Assembly (NCBI GenBank): GCA_029259635.1
Contig: JAJDEU010000038.1
Span: 1 to 64,000, forward strand
Direction of reading: 5' to 3'
Length of the DNA: 64,000 nucleotides
Source of the DNA: Planctomycetota bacterium
GTDB taxonomy: Bacteria; Planctomycetota; UBA1135; GCA-002686595
Shown piece by piece: positions 1 to 8,544 of the stretch (the stretch's first letter is position 1; each line of letters opens with the position of its first letter). Made by a program: the position numbers and the translations under genes. The notes below the pieces were generated by a model. That model was not told where the DNA came from. It saw only the letters and a list, made by a program, of their open reading frames with translations, and made no database searches.

Positions 1-91
1 GAACCCGGTTCATCTCTAAACTTTTGGGGCCCGTACCCCTGGCTGAATGCCAGGGGTACGGGCCCCAAAAGTTTAGAGATGAACCGGGTTC
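1..91. repeat. Perfect 43-bp inverted repeat (long hairpin)
   Basis: Bases 1-43 are the exact reverse complement of bases 49-91, with a 5-base loop (tgaat, 44-48). It lies 17 bases beyond the stop codon of the minus-strand esterase gene, so it could act as a terminator, but there is no T-tract and a 43-bp perfect stem is far longer than a normal terminator. It begins exactly at base 1 of the window, so it may continue outside, or it may be a fold-back artefact of a contig end. A dispersed palindromic repeat or the end of a mobile element are the other options. Confidence 0.8.
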
Positions 92-108
92 GGTATTGCA
101 CCTTCCGG

Positions 109-1395
109 TCAGCGCTTCCAGGCAGGCACTCGCGCAGAGAACGTCAAATCCTCGTCCCCGCGCACGCCCGTCATGAGCAGTGTCGAGAGGCGGCGCTGCG
201 GAATGCCGCGCCAAACCTCTTTGCCGCTCGCCCTCACAACGACTTCTTTATCGACGTCGATCAGCTTCTCGGGCAGCAAGAGCCAGAGCCCTTCCGTCCT
301 GTACTCGCTGGTCACTTCGATCGAATTCGACTCCGAATCGATCTCCGCAACAACGATTCGACTGAGCTGCGGGCTCTCCCAGTAGAGCCAGTAGAAGTGC
401 CGCTTCCAGCGCAGCGACGGCTGCCACACGACCTTCAGCGGATGAGGTTCGCGCTCGAATCCCTTGAGAGCGGCGAGCCACTTCTTCCCCCCGCCGGATG
501 GATAGGCATGCCCCTTGCCCTTCACTTCGATGTACTCGAAATCCTCGTAACCACCCCACTTCTCCCGCGACTCCTCGACCTTCTTCACCGCGATGCGATT
601 GGCGGAGGGCGGAACCTGCGGATCGTCGTCACTCTGATAGACACGCATGGGCACGTTGCGCAGGTTCGGCACAACGCCGTCGATGATGTCGTTCGGCTCA
701 CCGTCTTCGCCGAGATAGGGCGTGGGAGCGCCAGCCGCTGGCCCCAACGCCGCAACCCGATCCGCGTGATGTCCGCCCAGCATCCACGAGCCGAAACCGC
801 CCATCGAATGTCCGGCGAACACGACCTGATTGGCATCGACTCCGTACGTCCGGCGCGCCGCATCGACCAAATCGATGACCCACTCTTCCGTGCCCGAAGT
901 CGTCCAGCCGTGCTCGGTCTTCTCAAGCACCTCCGGAAAGATCGCGACCCACTTCAGCTTCTTCGCGGCCGACCCCAAAAAGCCCGCCGCTTCCCGCGCA
1001 TCTCCCGATCCGACTCCGCCGCCGTGCATTCCGATGAGCAGACCCTTCGGCTTGCGCGTCGACCCGCCAACGATGTAGAGCCCGCGATTCTCATCCTCCC
1101 AGTAGCGATGACTGCCCGTCTTCTTCTCAAGCGTTCGCCCGGATTCCCAGCGTTCGTGTATCGCGCTCGTCCACTTCTTGACTTCGGACTTCGAGAGCCG
1201 ATCGGGAGCGAGCCGGTCGATCTCCTTGAGGATCCGCCCTCGATCTGCGCGTCCATCCGCAGTTCGCTCGTCGGCCTCGAAGTAAGACTCGATGAACTCA
1301 GTCAGTTCGTCGTCACCGGTTGGGGGGGCGGAATAGTTCGCGACCGCGATGCTCGCAAGCACCGGGATGAGTAGTCGCAATAGACCGAGCCTCAT
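109..1395 (-). CDS. Exported alpha/beta-hydrolase (esterase, PHB-depolymerase-like)
   Basis: A 428-residue protein with an N-terminal hydrophobic signal (residues about 2-20) and an alpha/beta-hydrolase core. The segment GMHGGG looks like the oxyanion-hole strand. GHSMGG (Ser near 197) is the nucleophile elbow. SDDDPQVPP (Asp near 255) and GKGHAYP (His near 295) fit the rest of the triad. These are hallmarks of the esterase/PHB-depolymerase group, and the substrate cannot be told. The start ATG overlaps the stop of the upstream sulfatase-like gene as ATGA (1392-1395), so the two are probably co-translated. A C-terminal region of about 130 residues after the hydrolase domain resembles a beta-rich accessory domain. 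The triad is seen directly; export is inferred from the signal. Confidence 0.8.
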   Translation of the reverse strand: MRLGLLRLLIPVLASIAVANYSAPPTGDDELTEFIESYFEADERTADGRADRGRILKEIDRLAPDRLSKSEVKKWTSAIHERWESGRTLEKKTGSHRYWEDENRGLYIVGGSTRKPKGLLIGMHGGGVGSGDAREAAGFLGSAAKKLKWVAIFPEVLEKTEHGWTTSGTEEWVIDLVDAARRTYGVDANQVVFAGHSMGGFGSWMLGGHHADRVAALGPAAGAPTPYLGEDGEPNDIIDGVVPNLRNVPMRVYQSDDDPQVPPSANRIAVKKVEESREKWGGYEDFEYIEVKGKGHAYPSGGGKKWLAALKGFEREPHPLKVVWQPSLRWKRHFYWLYWESPQLSRIVVAEIDSESNSIEVTSEYRTEGLWLLLPEKLIDVDKEVVVRASGKEVWRGIPQRRLSTLLMTGVRGDEDLTFSARVPAWKR

Positions 1396-2750
1396 TCGAC
1401 GTAGCCCAGGGCGCGCAACGCCTCGATCTCTTCTTCGGTGAGTTCTTCCGTCTCGGCGGTCAGCGCATCGCGCTTGGAATGTTCGATAGCAAGCGCGAGG
1501 AGCTCGGCCATCTTCTGCAGCCGCTCGGGATCTTCGGACGAGAGATCATTCATCTCGTCGGGATCCTGTTCGAGGTCGAAGAGCGCGACGGTGTCGTTCA
1601 ATTGATCGGCGATGATCTTGTAGCGGCCCTGTCTCAGCGACTTCATCCGCGTCAAGCCCACCGGAACATTGCCCTTCTTGGGCGGTATGAAGTCGACCTC
1701 CGCGAAAATCATCGGAGTGATCTTTGGCTGCTCTCCCTTCAGCAGTTGATTGCTGAGCGACGAGCTCTGGAAATCTTTCGCGTCCGGCGAGAGTCCGACG
1801 AGATCCATGACCGTTGGAACGAGCGAAACGATGGAAACCGGCGACTCCAACCTCAAGCCGGGCTTCACGCCGGGCGCGCGAATGAGATAGGGCACGCGAA
1901 TGAGCTCCTCATAGAGCGTGCGCGTGTGACCGATGTTGCCGTGCTCAAAAATCTCTTCGCCGTGATCGGCGGTAAAGACGACGACCGTGTTCTCCGAAAT
2001 CGCCAGGGCGTCGAGCTCCGCGAGCAACTCACCAACGAAATCGTCGGTGTAGCGAACTTCACCGTCATAGAGATCGCGCACGTATTCGATTTCTTCTGGC
2101 GTCAGGTCTGGACCCAGTTCATCGAGCTCGTTCCAAGACTGCGTGCCGTCCAAACGACCGACACTGTTCGGAGTAAAGCCCAACTCCGCATGCGGCTTGT
2201 AGTCCACGTGCGGATCGAAGTAGTGAACGTAGAGGAAGAACGGATTCTCACGAGCGCCGAGCTCGTTCATCAACGCGATCGCCTTGGTCGTTACGCCGCG
2301 CGCCGAAACGTGGTTCGGCCCTTTGGCCTCCGACTTGTCGAAGGTATCGAACCCCTTGCTGAACCCACCGATCAGTTTGTTGCTGACGACCCCGGCCGTG
2401 GAATAACCCGCCGCTTTGAGTCGCTGTGCAATCGACCGCGCACCGCTGGGAAGCTTGGCATCAAGACCGGTCAGTCCGTGTCCCGATGGAAATTTGCCCG
2501 TGAGGATCGAAGCCACCGACGGCTTCGTCCAGGGTGAAGGCGCGTAGGCGTTTTCGAAGAGCGCCCCGGTCGCGGCCAGCTTGTCGATCGCCGGCGAGGT
2601 GTCGCGATCCGCTCCGTAACAACCGAGTCGATCTTCGCGAAGAGTGTCGACGACAACGACCAACACGTTGGGACGCTTTTGATCACTCGAGCATCCCGTT
2701 GCCGACAACAGCGCTAGAACGACCACAAGGGCGGGGTAAATACGCGACAT
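1392..2750 (-). CDS. Sulfatase-superfamily lipoprotein with Thr in the nucleophile position
   Basis: An alkaline phosphatase/sulfatase-fold hydrolase of about 452 residues. I chose the ATG at 2750 because it gives a lipoprotein signal with lipobox SATGC; the open frame extends further upstream to 2927 but that part looks non-coding. The metal-binding start VVVVDTLREDRLGCYG and the later FTADHGEE match the family. At the activation site the sequence is PWTKPSVASILTGK: in type I sulfatases this position is Cys or Ser converted to formylglycine, and here it is Thr, as in LtaS and phosphoethanolamine-transferase relatives. It may therefore be a phospho- or sulfo-hydrolase or transferase of unknown substrate. 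It sits between the GT39-like gene and the esterase gene, suggesting work on envelope polymers. Confidence 0.85.
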   Translation of the reverse strand: MSRIYPALVVVLALLSATGCSSDQKRPNVLVVVVDTLREDRLGCYGADRDTSPAIDKLAATGALFENAYAPSPWTKPSVASILTGKFPSGHGLTGLDAKLPSGARSIAQRLKAAGYSTAGVVSNKLIGGFSKGFDTFDKSEAKGPNHVSARGVTTKAIALMNELGARENPFFLYVHYFDPHVDYKPHAELGFTPNSVGRLDGTQSWNELDELGPDLTPEEIEYVRDLYDGEVRYTDDFVGELLAELDALAISENTVVVFTADHGEEIFEHGNIGHTRTLYEELIRVPYLIRAPGVKPGLRLESPVSIVSLVPTVMDLVGLSPDAKDFQSSSLSNQLLKGEQPKITPMIFAEVDFIPPKKGNVPVGLTRMKSLRQGRYKIIADQLNDTVALFDLEQDPDEMNDLSSEDPERLQKMAELLALAIEHSKRDALTAETEELTEEEIEALRALGYVE

Positions 2751-2817
2751 AGCCAGCGATTCTAAGGGGAACGCCATTCTTCTGCTCGACGCAATCGGAC
2801 TCAATTTGAACGGCGCC

Positions 2818-4404
2818 CTACCTGCGCCGGAAGAACGAGATTCGATTTCCGCGCATGACTTCGTAGCCGTTTCGGTTCGCGAAGTCCTCCATCCGTTCGA
2901 CAAGCTCGGGATTCGTAGCTTCGCCAAGGTCGAGCAAGAACCGCGGCTTGACCTCTTCTAAACGAGCAAAGATTTCATTGAGAATATCGGGGTGATTCGG
3001 AATCAAATCTCCGCGATCCGCCCCCGCCAGCTCCCCCGGCCGGAGAGTGTCAAAGGGCAACGGATTCTCCATCCCGCATAAAAAGTTGATGGAAGCGCCA
3101 GCCGGATAGGTCACGAGATACTCGCGTCGCTTGTTTTTATACGGGCGCATGTTCGAGATGATCTCGCGCCAAATATGCTTCTGACTGGGGCGCATTTTCA
3201 TGATGCCGTTCGGGAAGTAAATCGTCGCGTAGTTCACCTTCCTCAAGTAGAGCGAGCCGAGAGAGGAGAGTCGGCTATAGCTGAGGTGGTACAGGTAAGA
3301 GCCGGCGAAGGCGACGGACACCACCAGAGAGATTGCGCCGACTACCCGCAAAGTCGCACGGCTCCGTGCAACAGCCGCCCAGCTAAACGCGATCATCGCC
3401 CCGACCAAAATGTGCGTGGGCACATAAGCCTTGTTCAAGTGGCCGAGGTCGGAGCGCGGCAAGACCTGCAGGAACAACATCGATCCGAAGAGCACGATGA
3501 CCAGCAGCTTGGCGTTTCTTAATCGGTCCGTCCCCGTCGATTTCAAACCTCGCAGAGCGACGATTAAGCACACCAAATAGGTTGCCGGGGGAATGTAATA
3601 AATGGCCTGCAAGGAAGCGAAACCGGCGAGGATGCCGGACTCGTCAAACATACTGGGGAAGTCTCGTGAGAGAGTCTGGTTGGCGACGAAGCCTGAGAGA
3701 GCGAGCTCGCGAAACGCGATTCGCAGCGCATCGTTCGCGTACAGATAGGTGACGAGGGGCGCTGCTCCGATCACCGCGCCTGCAATGAAAGGCCATGCGG
3801 CCATCAGGCGGGCTCGAAGCGCGAGGGCGAATGGCTCCGTTCGCTCTGCATCGACCCAGACTCGAAGTCCAATCGCGACGGGGAAGAGAAGGATTCCGAA
3901 CACCGCGACGTCGTGCCGATAGTGCCCCAAGAATGCGAGCCATAGGCCGGCGGCGATATCCTTGGTGCGCCCCTCCACGACGCGCATCAGAACGGTGAGG
4001 ATCGCGGCGGCGAGGAAGAGCTCTGCCGTCTTGTTCAGAAACACGCAGTTCGCCATTACCGTAAACGCGGTAAATATCGCGAACGGTATCGACATCAATC
4101 GGCGGGCAACGACAAACGCGAAGCCGACCGCCAGCACGTGAAAGATGGTCCAGAGGCTTCGAACTACAGAGATGTTCCGCCCGAACTGATCGAGCATCAA
4201 CGCCAGCGTGAAGCTTCGGCCGGGCGGATAGTTGTGCTGGAAGTCGCGGTAGATCACTTCCCCTTTGAGGACGCGCTCCGCACCGCCGAGAAAGATGCCC
4301 TCGTCGCCCCACTCGCCGCCGTGCTTGGAACGGTAATCGAGCAGCGGCAACGCGACCGTCATCACGATCAAGCTGATCAGTAAATCCCGCTTGTGGTTCA
4401 CCAC
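2818..4404 (-). CDS. Polytopic membrane protein, GT39/ArnT-like glycosyltransferase
   Basis: A 528-residue membrane protein with roughly ten hydrophobic helices. The first periplasmic loop carries an acidic motif (GGEWGDEGIF, residues about 30-39) followed by a HNYPPG motif near 58-63. This arrangement is typical of C-type glycosyltransferases of the dolichyl-phosphate-mannose-mannosyltransferase/RgtA-like group, which use lipid-linked sugars. A soluble C-terminal part of about 130 residues follows. The start is GTG (4404 or the adjacent 4401); no good ATG is present. It precedes the sulfatase-like and esterase genes on the same strand with a 67-base gap. The sugar donor and acceptor are unknown. 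Confidence 0.7.
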   Translation of the reverse strand: MVNHKRDLLISLIVMTVALPLLDYRSKHGGEWGDEGIFLGGAERVLKGEVIYRDFQHNYPPGRSFTLALMLDQFGRNISVVRSLWTIFHVLAVGFAFVVARRLMSIPFAIFTAFTVMANCVFLNKTAELFLAAAILTVLMRVVEGRTKDIAAGLWLAFLGHYRHDVAVFGILLFPVAIGLRVWVDAERTEPFALALRARLMAAWPFIAGAVIGAAPLVTYLYANDALRIAFRELALSGFVANQTLSRDFPSMFDESGILAGFASLQAIYYIPPATYLVCLIVALRGLKSTGTDRLRNAKLLVIVLFGSMLFLQVLPRSDLGHLNKAYVPTHILVGAMIAFSWAAVARSRATLRVVGAISLVVSVAFAGSYLYHLSYSRLSSLGSLYLRKVNYATIYFPNGIMKMRPSQKHIWREIISNMRPYKNKRREYLVTYPAGASINFLCGMENPLPFDTLRPGELAGADRGDLIPNHPDILNEIFARLEEVKPRFLLDLGEATNPELVERMEDFANRNGYEVMRGNRISFFRRR

Positions 4405-4886
4405 GAACTACCGTTCTTTCTCTCGCGCTCTTTCGTTCTCGGGATCGAGTCCCTCACCGAACGACACAGTTTATTTCCGCCAAGCTTCATGCGCTGTCGT
4501 CTCCCCCGACACCAATGCGGCGGTCAACTCGCTCCAAGCATCCCGTGCTCCGACTTGTGCGGCTAGGACAAATGCGAAAAGCCAGTCACAGACCCACTAT
4601 TTATCGACCCAGCCCGGCAAACACCGACGCCGATGCACAAACATGACTCCTCCATGACGCAATGGGTTCCAACGATTTCGAGCTCGATGGGAACGAGCCA
4701 TCTCAAAAGCGACGGCGACGACCGCTAGCTGTCCCTGGCGAAAGTGCTTTGTTCCATGGGCTGCGGGGTTTTGGTCAGGCTGGCGCCCGGGAATGAAGTC
4801 GAATCTCTAGATTCGGCGAGGCTTTCGGGTGCCGGACTGGGCAGAAGGACGCCCCTCAAGGGGCGAATGACTTTTGCCGCGGGCTG
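4405..4886. other. Intergenic region, no convincing gene
   Basis: About 480 bases between two minus-strand genes. The only open frame of note (4391-4657, plus strand) has an amino-acid composition unlike real proteins here and overlaps the start of the GT39-like gene antisense. The right end holds a probable terminator for the HEAT-repeat gene. The rest probably contains the promoter of the GT39-like operon, but no clear -35/-10 pair stands out. Confidence 0.5.
4850..4865 (-). terminator. Hairpin after the HEAT-repeat gene
   Basis: CGCCCC / GGGGCG arms around TCAA, 21 bases beyond the stop codon of the minus-strand HEAT-repeat gene. It is followed in that direction by a short pyrimidine stretch (gtccttctgcc) rather than a long T-run. 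Confidence 0.5.
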
Positions 4887-6875
4887 CTAGTACTGGCTGA
4901 GAATTCCGCCACCGGGAGTAATGAAGGTCGTCGGTCCCGATCGGTAATTCACATTCTCTGATAGTTGGGCGCGCCACAAGAGCTTGTCCTTATCGGCGAC
5001 GTTGCCCAAGCCGACGATCGCGGCGGTTCGCACATCGTCCGTGTACTTGTCCCCATCAGCCGCGATCTCGGAGAGGGGTCCGATAATTCTCCGGTCACCG
5101 GAAACGCCGAGCGCTGCGACGATGGGTCCTTGCGATGCTTGACTGCCCGCCTCATCGAGCATTTCGGTCAAGACCGGAACTCGCTCGGCAGAACCGGCGA
5201 GCGCTAGTCCAATCGATGCGAAAGCCATTCGTTCGCCGCGAAACTTGACGTCGCGAAGCTCCTCGAGCAACGGCTCTTCCGCTTCTCGATTTCCAATCAT
5301 GCCCATCGCGAGCAAGACCAACCCACGCGCTGTGTCCACTTCGAAGCGCAAGAGCTTATCGACCAAGATCGGCAGGCTCTCGAAGTCACGCGCGAGACCA
5401 ATCCCAAGGGCGTAGCCGCCAATATCGAGCGGCGTCAGACAATCTTTAAGCGCCTTGCGCATCGACGCAAGCGCATCTTCAGGCACCGCCTGACCCGTCT
5501 CTAACATCTCGCGCATCATGATGCCGAGCGCCATGGCCGACCAAGCCCGCACGCGACTTTGCCCGCGTCCTTCCATATACCGGCGGAGGTATCGAACGAT
5601 TCCCTCCTGACTGTAGAGGGGCTCTTCTCCAACCCCTCGACGCGCTGCGATCTGCCCAAGCGAAATCAACGCATATCGCCGTGCCTGTTGATCTCCCTTG
5701 TCGACGTATCGCCGCAGGGTATCGATCACCTTGCGATCCAGCTTGTCCGTATCGGCGTCCGCGAGTCCCCCCATCGCAATGATCGCCGATTGCTGCACAA
5801 TGTTCTCTTCCGGCGTGTTCCTGCGAGTGATGCGCACGAAATAAGTGAGGACCTCATCGCGCGTGCGTACATCCTCGCCGTCCAACAGGCGCATCATCGC
5901 GATCGGCGCATGCGAACGGTTGTAGTCGATTCTTGTTCGAGTGTTCTGCAGGTACTTGAGCAGGTATCGAACTTGTCCCAACCTCGATTCAAGCGGATTG
6001 GGCGGATCCGGACGCGGTCCGCCGGTCCAACGCACGGGTGGTTTCCATGGCTCAACTTCGAGCGGCAGCAAACTCATCGCGTTGAGGCAAGCCGTCTTGA
6101 TGTCGCGAGTGGCGAACTTCGGTCCGTCTAGAATCTGTACGAGCTCAAGCAGAATCGCGCGCCTCAATTCAATGTCGCCGGAGCGCGCACCGATCATGCC
6201 GAGCGAGTAGGCGGTATAAGCACGCAAATTGCGCGGCACTTCGGAGCGGTCGACAATGCGTTGCCCAGCCGGCGAATCGCGCAAGAGCTCGATCAGAGTC
6301 GGTACCGCTTCAACACTGCCGAGAATTCCGAGTGCGACGACAGCGCGATCCCTCACGAACCCGGAATCATCGTTGAGGTAGTCGCCGATCAGCTCGTAAA
6401 AGGCGTCTCCATCCGAGAGCTCGCCCTCGACGCCGATCTTCGCCAGAGCAAACAAGCACGCGACGACAAGCTGATCGTTCGGCTGGTTCGCGCCTTCATA
6501 CTCTTTCTCCAGCGTTCCCAATATCGCGGGCACGATTTGTACTCGCAACTCGAACGGCGTCAGCTTGCTGGGGTCTCGCTTGCGCTGCTTGGCACCCTCA
6601 CCGGTGAAAAACTTGGTGCCGCCCGTCACCGGAGCAATCTCGAAGATTCGCTCTCGCAGCTTTAGGTATCGGTCCTTGTTCAGGTGCCACCACCAGTACC
6701 AATCCACCGTCGTCTCGCCAGCTTCCGCTGCGGGTTCGCTCTGCTCGCCCAATGCGTTGAACCCCGCTTGAGCGGCCGCCCCCCGACCGCCGCACAGCAA
6801 GAGGACAGTCACGGCGCAGGCAAACCGTAGACCCCAGGGTCCTGGGGAGAGCGCGCGAATGGAGGGGCAGTTCAT
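4887..6875 (-). CDS. Exported HEAT-repeat protein
   Basis: About 662 residues counted from the ATG at 6875, which gives a good signal peptide (basic start, hydrophobic stretch FACAVTVLLLCGG, cleavage near AAAQ). The upstream part of the open frame to 7082 is judged non-coding because it overlaps the region in front of the divergent regulator. The mature protein is built almost entirely of helical HEAT/PBS-lyase-like repeats, for example AVVALGILGSVEAVPTLIEL, from about residue 100 to the C-terminus. Such proteins usually act as scaffolds for protein-protein contacts, here probably in the periplasm. No catalytic motif is seen. It is divergent from the Rrf2-like gene and ends in a hairpin. Confidence 0.75.
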   Translation of the reverse strand: MNCPSIRALSPGPWGLRFACAVTVLLLCGGRGAAAQAGFNALGEQSEPAAEAGETTVDWYWWWHLNKDRYLKLRERIFEIAPVTGGTKFFTGEGAKQRKRDPSKLTPFELRVQIVPAILGTLEKEYEGANQPNDQLVVACLFALAKIGVEGELSDGDAFYELIGDYLNDDSGFVRDRAVVALGILGSVEAVPTLIELLRDSPAGQRIVDRSEVPRNLRAYTAYSLGMIGARSGDIELRRAILLELVQILDGPKFATRDIKTACLNAMSLLPLEVEPWKPPVRWTGGPRPDPPNPLESRLGQVRYLLKYLQNTRTRIDYNRSHAPIAMMRLLDGEDVRTRDEVLTYFVRITRRNTPEENIVQQSAIIAMGGLADADTDKLDRKVIDTLRRYVDKGDQQARRYALISLGQIAARRGVGEEPLYSQEGIVRYLRRYMEGRGQSRVRAWSAMALGIMMREMLETGQAVPEDALASMRKALKDCLTPLDIGGYALGIGLARDFESLPILVDKLLRFEVDTARGLVLLAMGMIGNREAEEPLLEELRDVKFRGERMAFASIGLALAGSAERVPVLTEMLDEAGSQASQGPIVAALGVSGDRRIIGPLSEIAADGDKYTDDVRTAAIVGLGNVADKDKLLWRAQLSENVNYRSGPTTFITPGGGILSQY

Positions 6876-7062
6876 GGGTACGTGAAGGCGAGCGAGATGG
6901 GGGAAGATTCTAGTCTCCAACGTCGTGAAGCACCTCGCCACGGGGACTCTCAAGCGCGATTCGAACGGAATTTTCTTCCGCCTGCTCCCAGTTCTGAAGT
7001 GGTCACCCGCTTTCACCTTATTCGCTTCGGGTTTGGGCATACCGCTCGCCGATAGCGTCGGA

Positions 7063-7509
7063 GTGAAGTTGACCCGCCACACCGACTATTCTCTCCGTGC
7101 TCTGATCTACCTCGGCGTTCACCCCGGACGCCGCATCGCGATCGGGGAGATCAGTGATGCTTACGCGATCTCTCGCAATCACCTCGTGAAGGTGATTCAA
7201 AGCTTGTCCAAGATTGGAATCGTGCAGACCATACGAGGACGCAGCGGCGGGGTTACGCTTAATCTGCCCCCGTCCGAGATCAACCTCGCCGAGGTCATTC
7301 GCGGAACCGAGCCCAACTTTCGGATGGTCGAACCGCCCGAGGCAGAGTCGAAAGTCGAAGACGTGGCGACCTCTTCCGGGCTCTCCGAAATCCTCGACGG
7401 TGCGCTCGAGAGCTTCTTTGCCCGCTTGAGTCAGTACACCCTCGCCGACCTCCTCGACGACGTGAGCTTGGTGCGGACCATCGAGAATCCGCCCCGTCGC
7501 TCGGCTTGA
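7063..7509 (+). CDS. Rrf2-family regulator, NsrR-like but without cysteines
   Basis: About 148 residues from a GTG start at 7063 (VKLTRHTDYSLRALIYLG is the canonical family start; the frame upstream to 6925 is not homologous). The N-terminal winged helix is clear: ISDAYAISRNHLVKVIQSL is the recognition region and RGRSGGVTL the wing. The C-terminus (SQYTLADLL) matches NsrR. In NsrR three Cys in the middle loop bind an Fe-S cluster and sense nitric oxide; here that loop reads PNFRMVEPPEAESKVED and the whole protein has no Cys. It must therefore sense something else or be a cluster-free repressor. The stop codon touches the edge of the MITE-like element. Confidence 0.8.
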   Translation: MKLTRHTDYSLRALIYLGVHPGRRIAIGEISDAYAISRNHLVKVIQSLSKIGIVQTIRGRSGGVTLNLPPSEINLAEVIRGTEPNFRMVEPPEAESKVEDVATSSGLSEILDGALESFFARLSQYTLADLLDDVSLVRTIENPPRRSA

Positions 7510-7848
7510 TACGGAGTCAGGCTCCCCTCGCAACTTCAACCGTTGATGGGTACCGCACTAACTTTGTGCGGGGCTGGCTCATTCAAAAACAACGAAGCAT
7601 GGTTAGGCGTGCGATTCCTACGGCACGGTTGGCATAATCGATATTCGCTTCGAGTAATCGCTGATGTCGTCGCGCATCTCGATGAGCGGGCGCTCTGCAT
7701 TACCGCGGCTGACGACCTGATGCCAAGTGTCAGGTGAACTTCCCTGGGCTGTCGAGCCATGTTAGGTAGACAACGAGGGTGGAGAATGGTCGCTGTTAGT
7801 GCGGTACTGTTTATCGGTTGAGGTTTCGAGACGAGCCTGACTCCGTAT
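7509..7848. mobile_element. MITE-like element with 54-bp imperfect terminal inverted repeats
   Basis: Bases 7509-7562 and 7795-7848 are inverted repeats of each other with about 45 of 54 positions identical. The outer 16 bases (atacggagtcaggctc) and the inner 11 (gtaccgcacta plus ac) match exactly. The ends can be read as TA-CGGAGTC...GACTCCG-TA, which would fit a TA target duplication, but TA is also part of the palindrome, so this is not proof. The 230-base core has no convincing gene, and no transposase is visible. It sits exactly between two converging genes: the left edge overlaps the last base of the Rrf2-like stop codon, and the right repeat supplies the last 11 codons and stop of the acetyltransferase. 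It may also act as a two-way terminator. Confidence 0.65.
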
Positions 7849-8428
7849 AGTCCTCGACCGTGATCGCCCAGCGCTCGTGGTCCTGCCAGCGCCCTGCGAT
7901 CTTGAGATAGCGCGGAGATAAGCCCTCGCAACGGAAACCCGCCGACTTGGCGAGCGCGCGCGATGGTCGATTGCTCGGGATGATGTTCGCCTCGACGCGG
8001 TGAAGCCGGACGCGCTGAAACGCGTGGCGAAGTAGGAGGCGCATGCCCTCAGTCATGTAGCCCTGCCCCTGATGGGGAGCGCCGACCCAGTAACCGAGGA
8101 ATGCGCACTCGAAAGCTCCGCGCACGATCTGGTTGAGGTTGAAGCTCCCCAGGATGACGCCGTCGGACTTTCGGCAGAGCAGCGTCCGACTGCTGGTCTC
8201 CGACCGGCAATCTCCGAGTACGCGCTCGAAGACCTCATCGGCATAGGGATCCACGCCGGGCGGAACCGCTGGCGACCAGGGCCGGTGGAACTCCGCGTTC
8301 GTTCGGAGGAGCTCGAGATACTCCCGCCGGTCACCTGCCATCGGCAACCTCAAGAAGGTTCGGCGACCGCGTTCCAGAGCGCGAGCCAGACCTCGGACGG
8401 GACGCTTTGAGCTCTTTCGTGACGGCAT
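7811..8428 (-). CDS. GNAT acetyltransferase, RimJ/RimL-like
   Basis: A 205-residue GNAT protein. Its acetyl-CoA loop reads GAPHQGQGYMTEGMRLLL, and the C-terminal half (NRPSRALAKSAGFRCEG) is typical of the RimJ/RimL branch that acetylates N-termini of ribosomal or other proteins. The substrate cannot be told from sequence. The normal family C-terminus is reached at WAITVEDY; the following 11 residues (TESGSSRNLNR) are encoded inside the inverted repeat of the neighbouring MITE-like element, so the insertion appears to have replaced the original end and stop codon. The gene converges on the Rrf2-like regulator. Confidence 0.85.
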   Translation of the reverse strand: MPSRKSSKRPVRGLARALERGRRTFLRLPMAGDRREYLELLRTNAEFHRPWSPAVPPGVDPYADEVFERVLGDCRSETSSRTLLCRKSDGVILGSFNLNQIVRGAFECAFLGYWVGAPHQGQGYMTEGMRLLLRHAFQRVRLHRVEANIIPSNRPSRALAKSAGFRCEGLSPRYLKIAGRWQDHERWAITVEDYTESGSSRNLNR

Positions 8429-8544
8429 CCGCGAAGTACATCGGTCGCGCGGGCACGGGTCAAGTCATCCGAGGTTATGATCTCCGCCCGTCACCGCGCC
8501 CCTCACTCCTCTCGGTCCCCTAAGCCCTCCACGTATTCTCGAGA

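Noticed and set aside
79..1374. Long plus-strand open frame antisense to the esterase gene
   Set aside because: Its composition (Arg/Pro/Leu-rich, no motif) is typical of antisense frames in GC-rich DNA, and the minus strand has a clear hydrolase triad.
7543..7737. Small gene inside the MITE-like element
   Set aside because: The 64-codon frame starts within the inverted repeat, has no ribosome-binding site and no recognisable motif.
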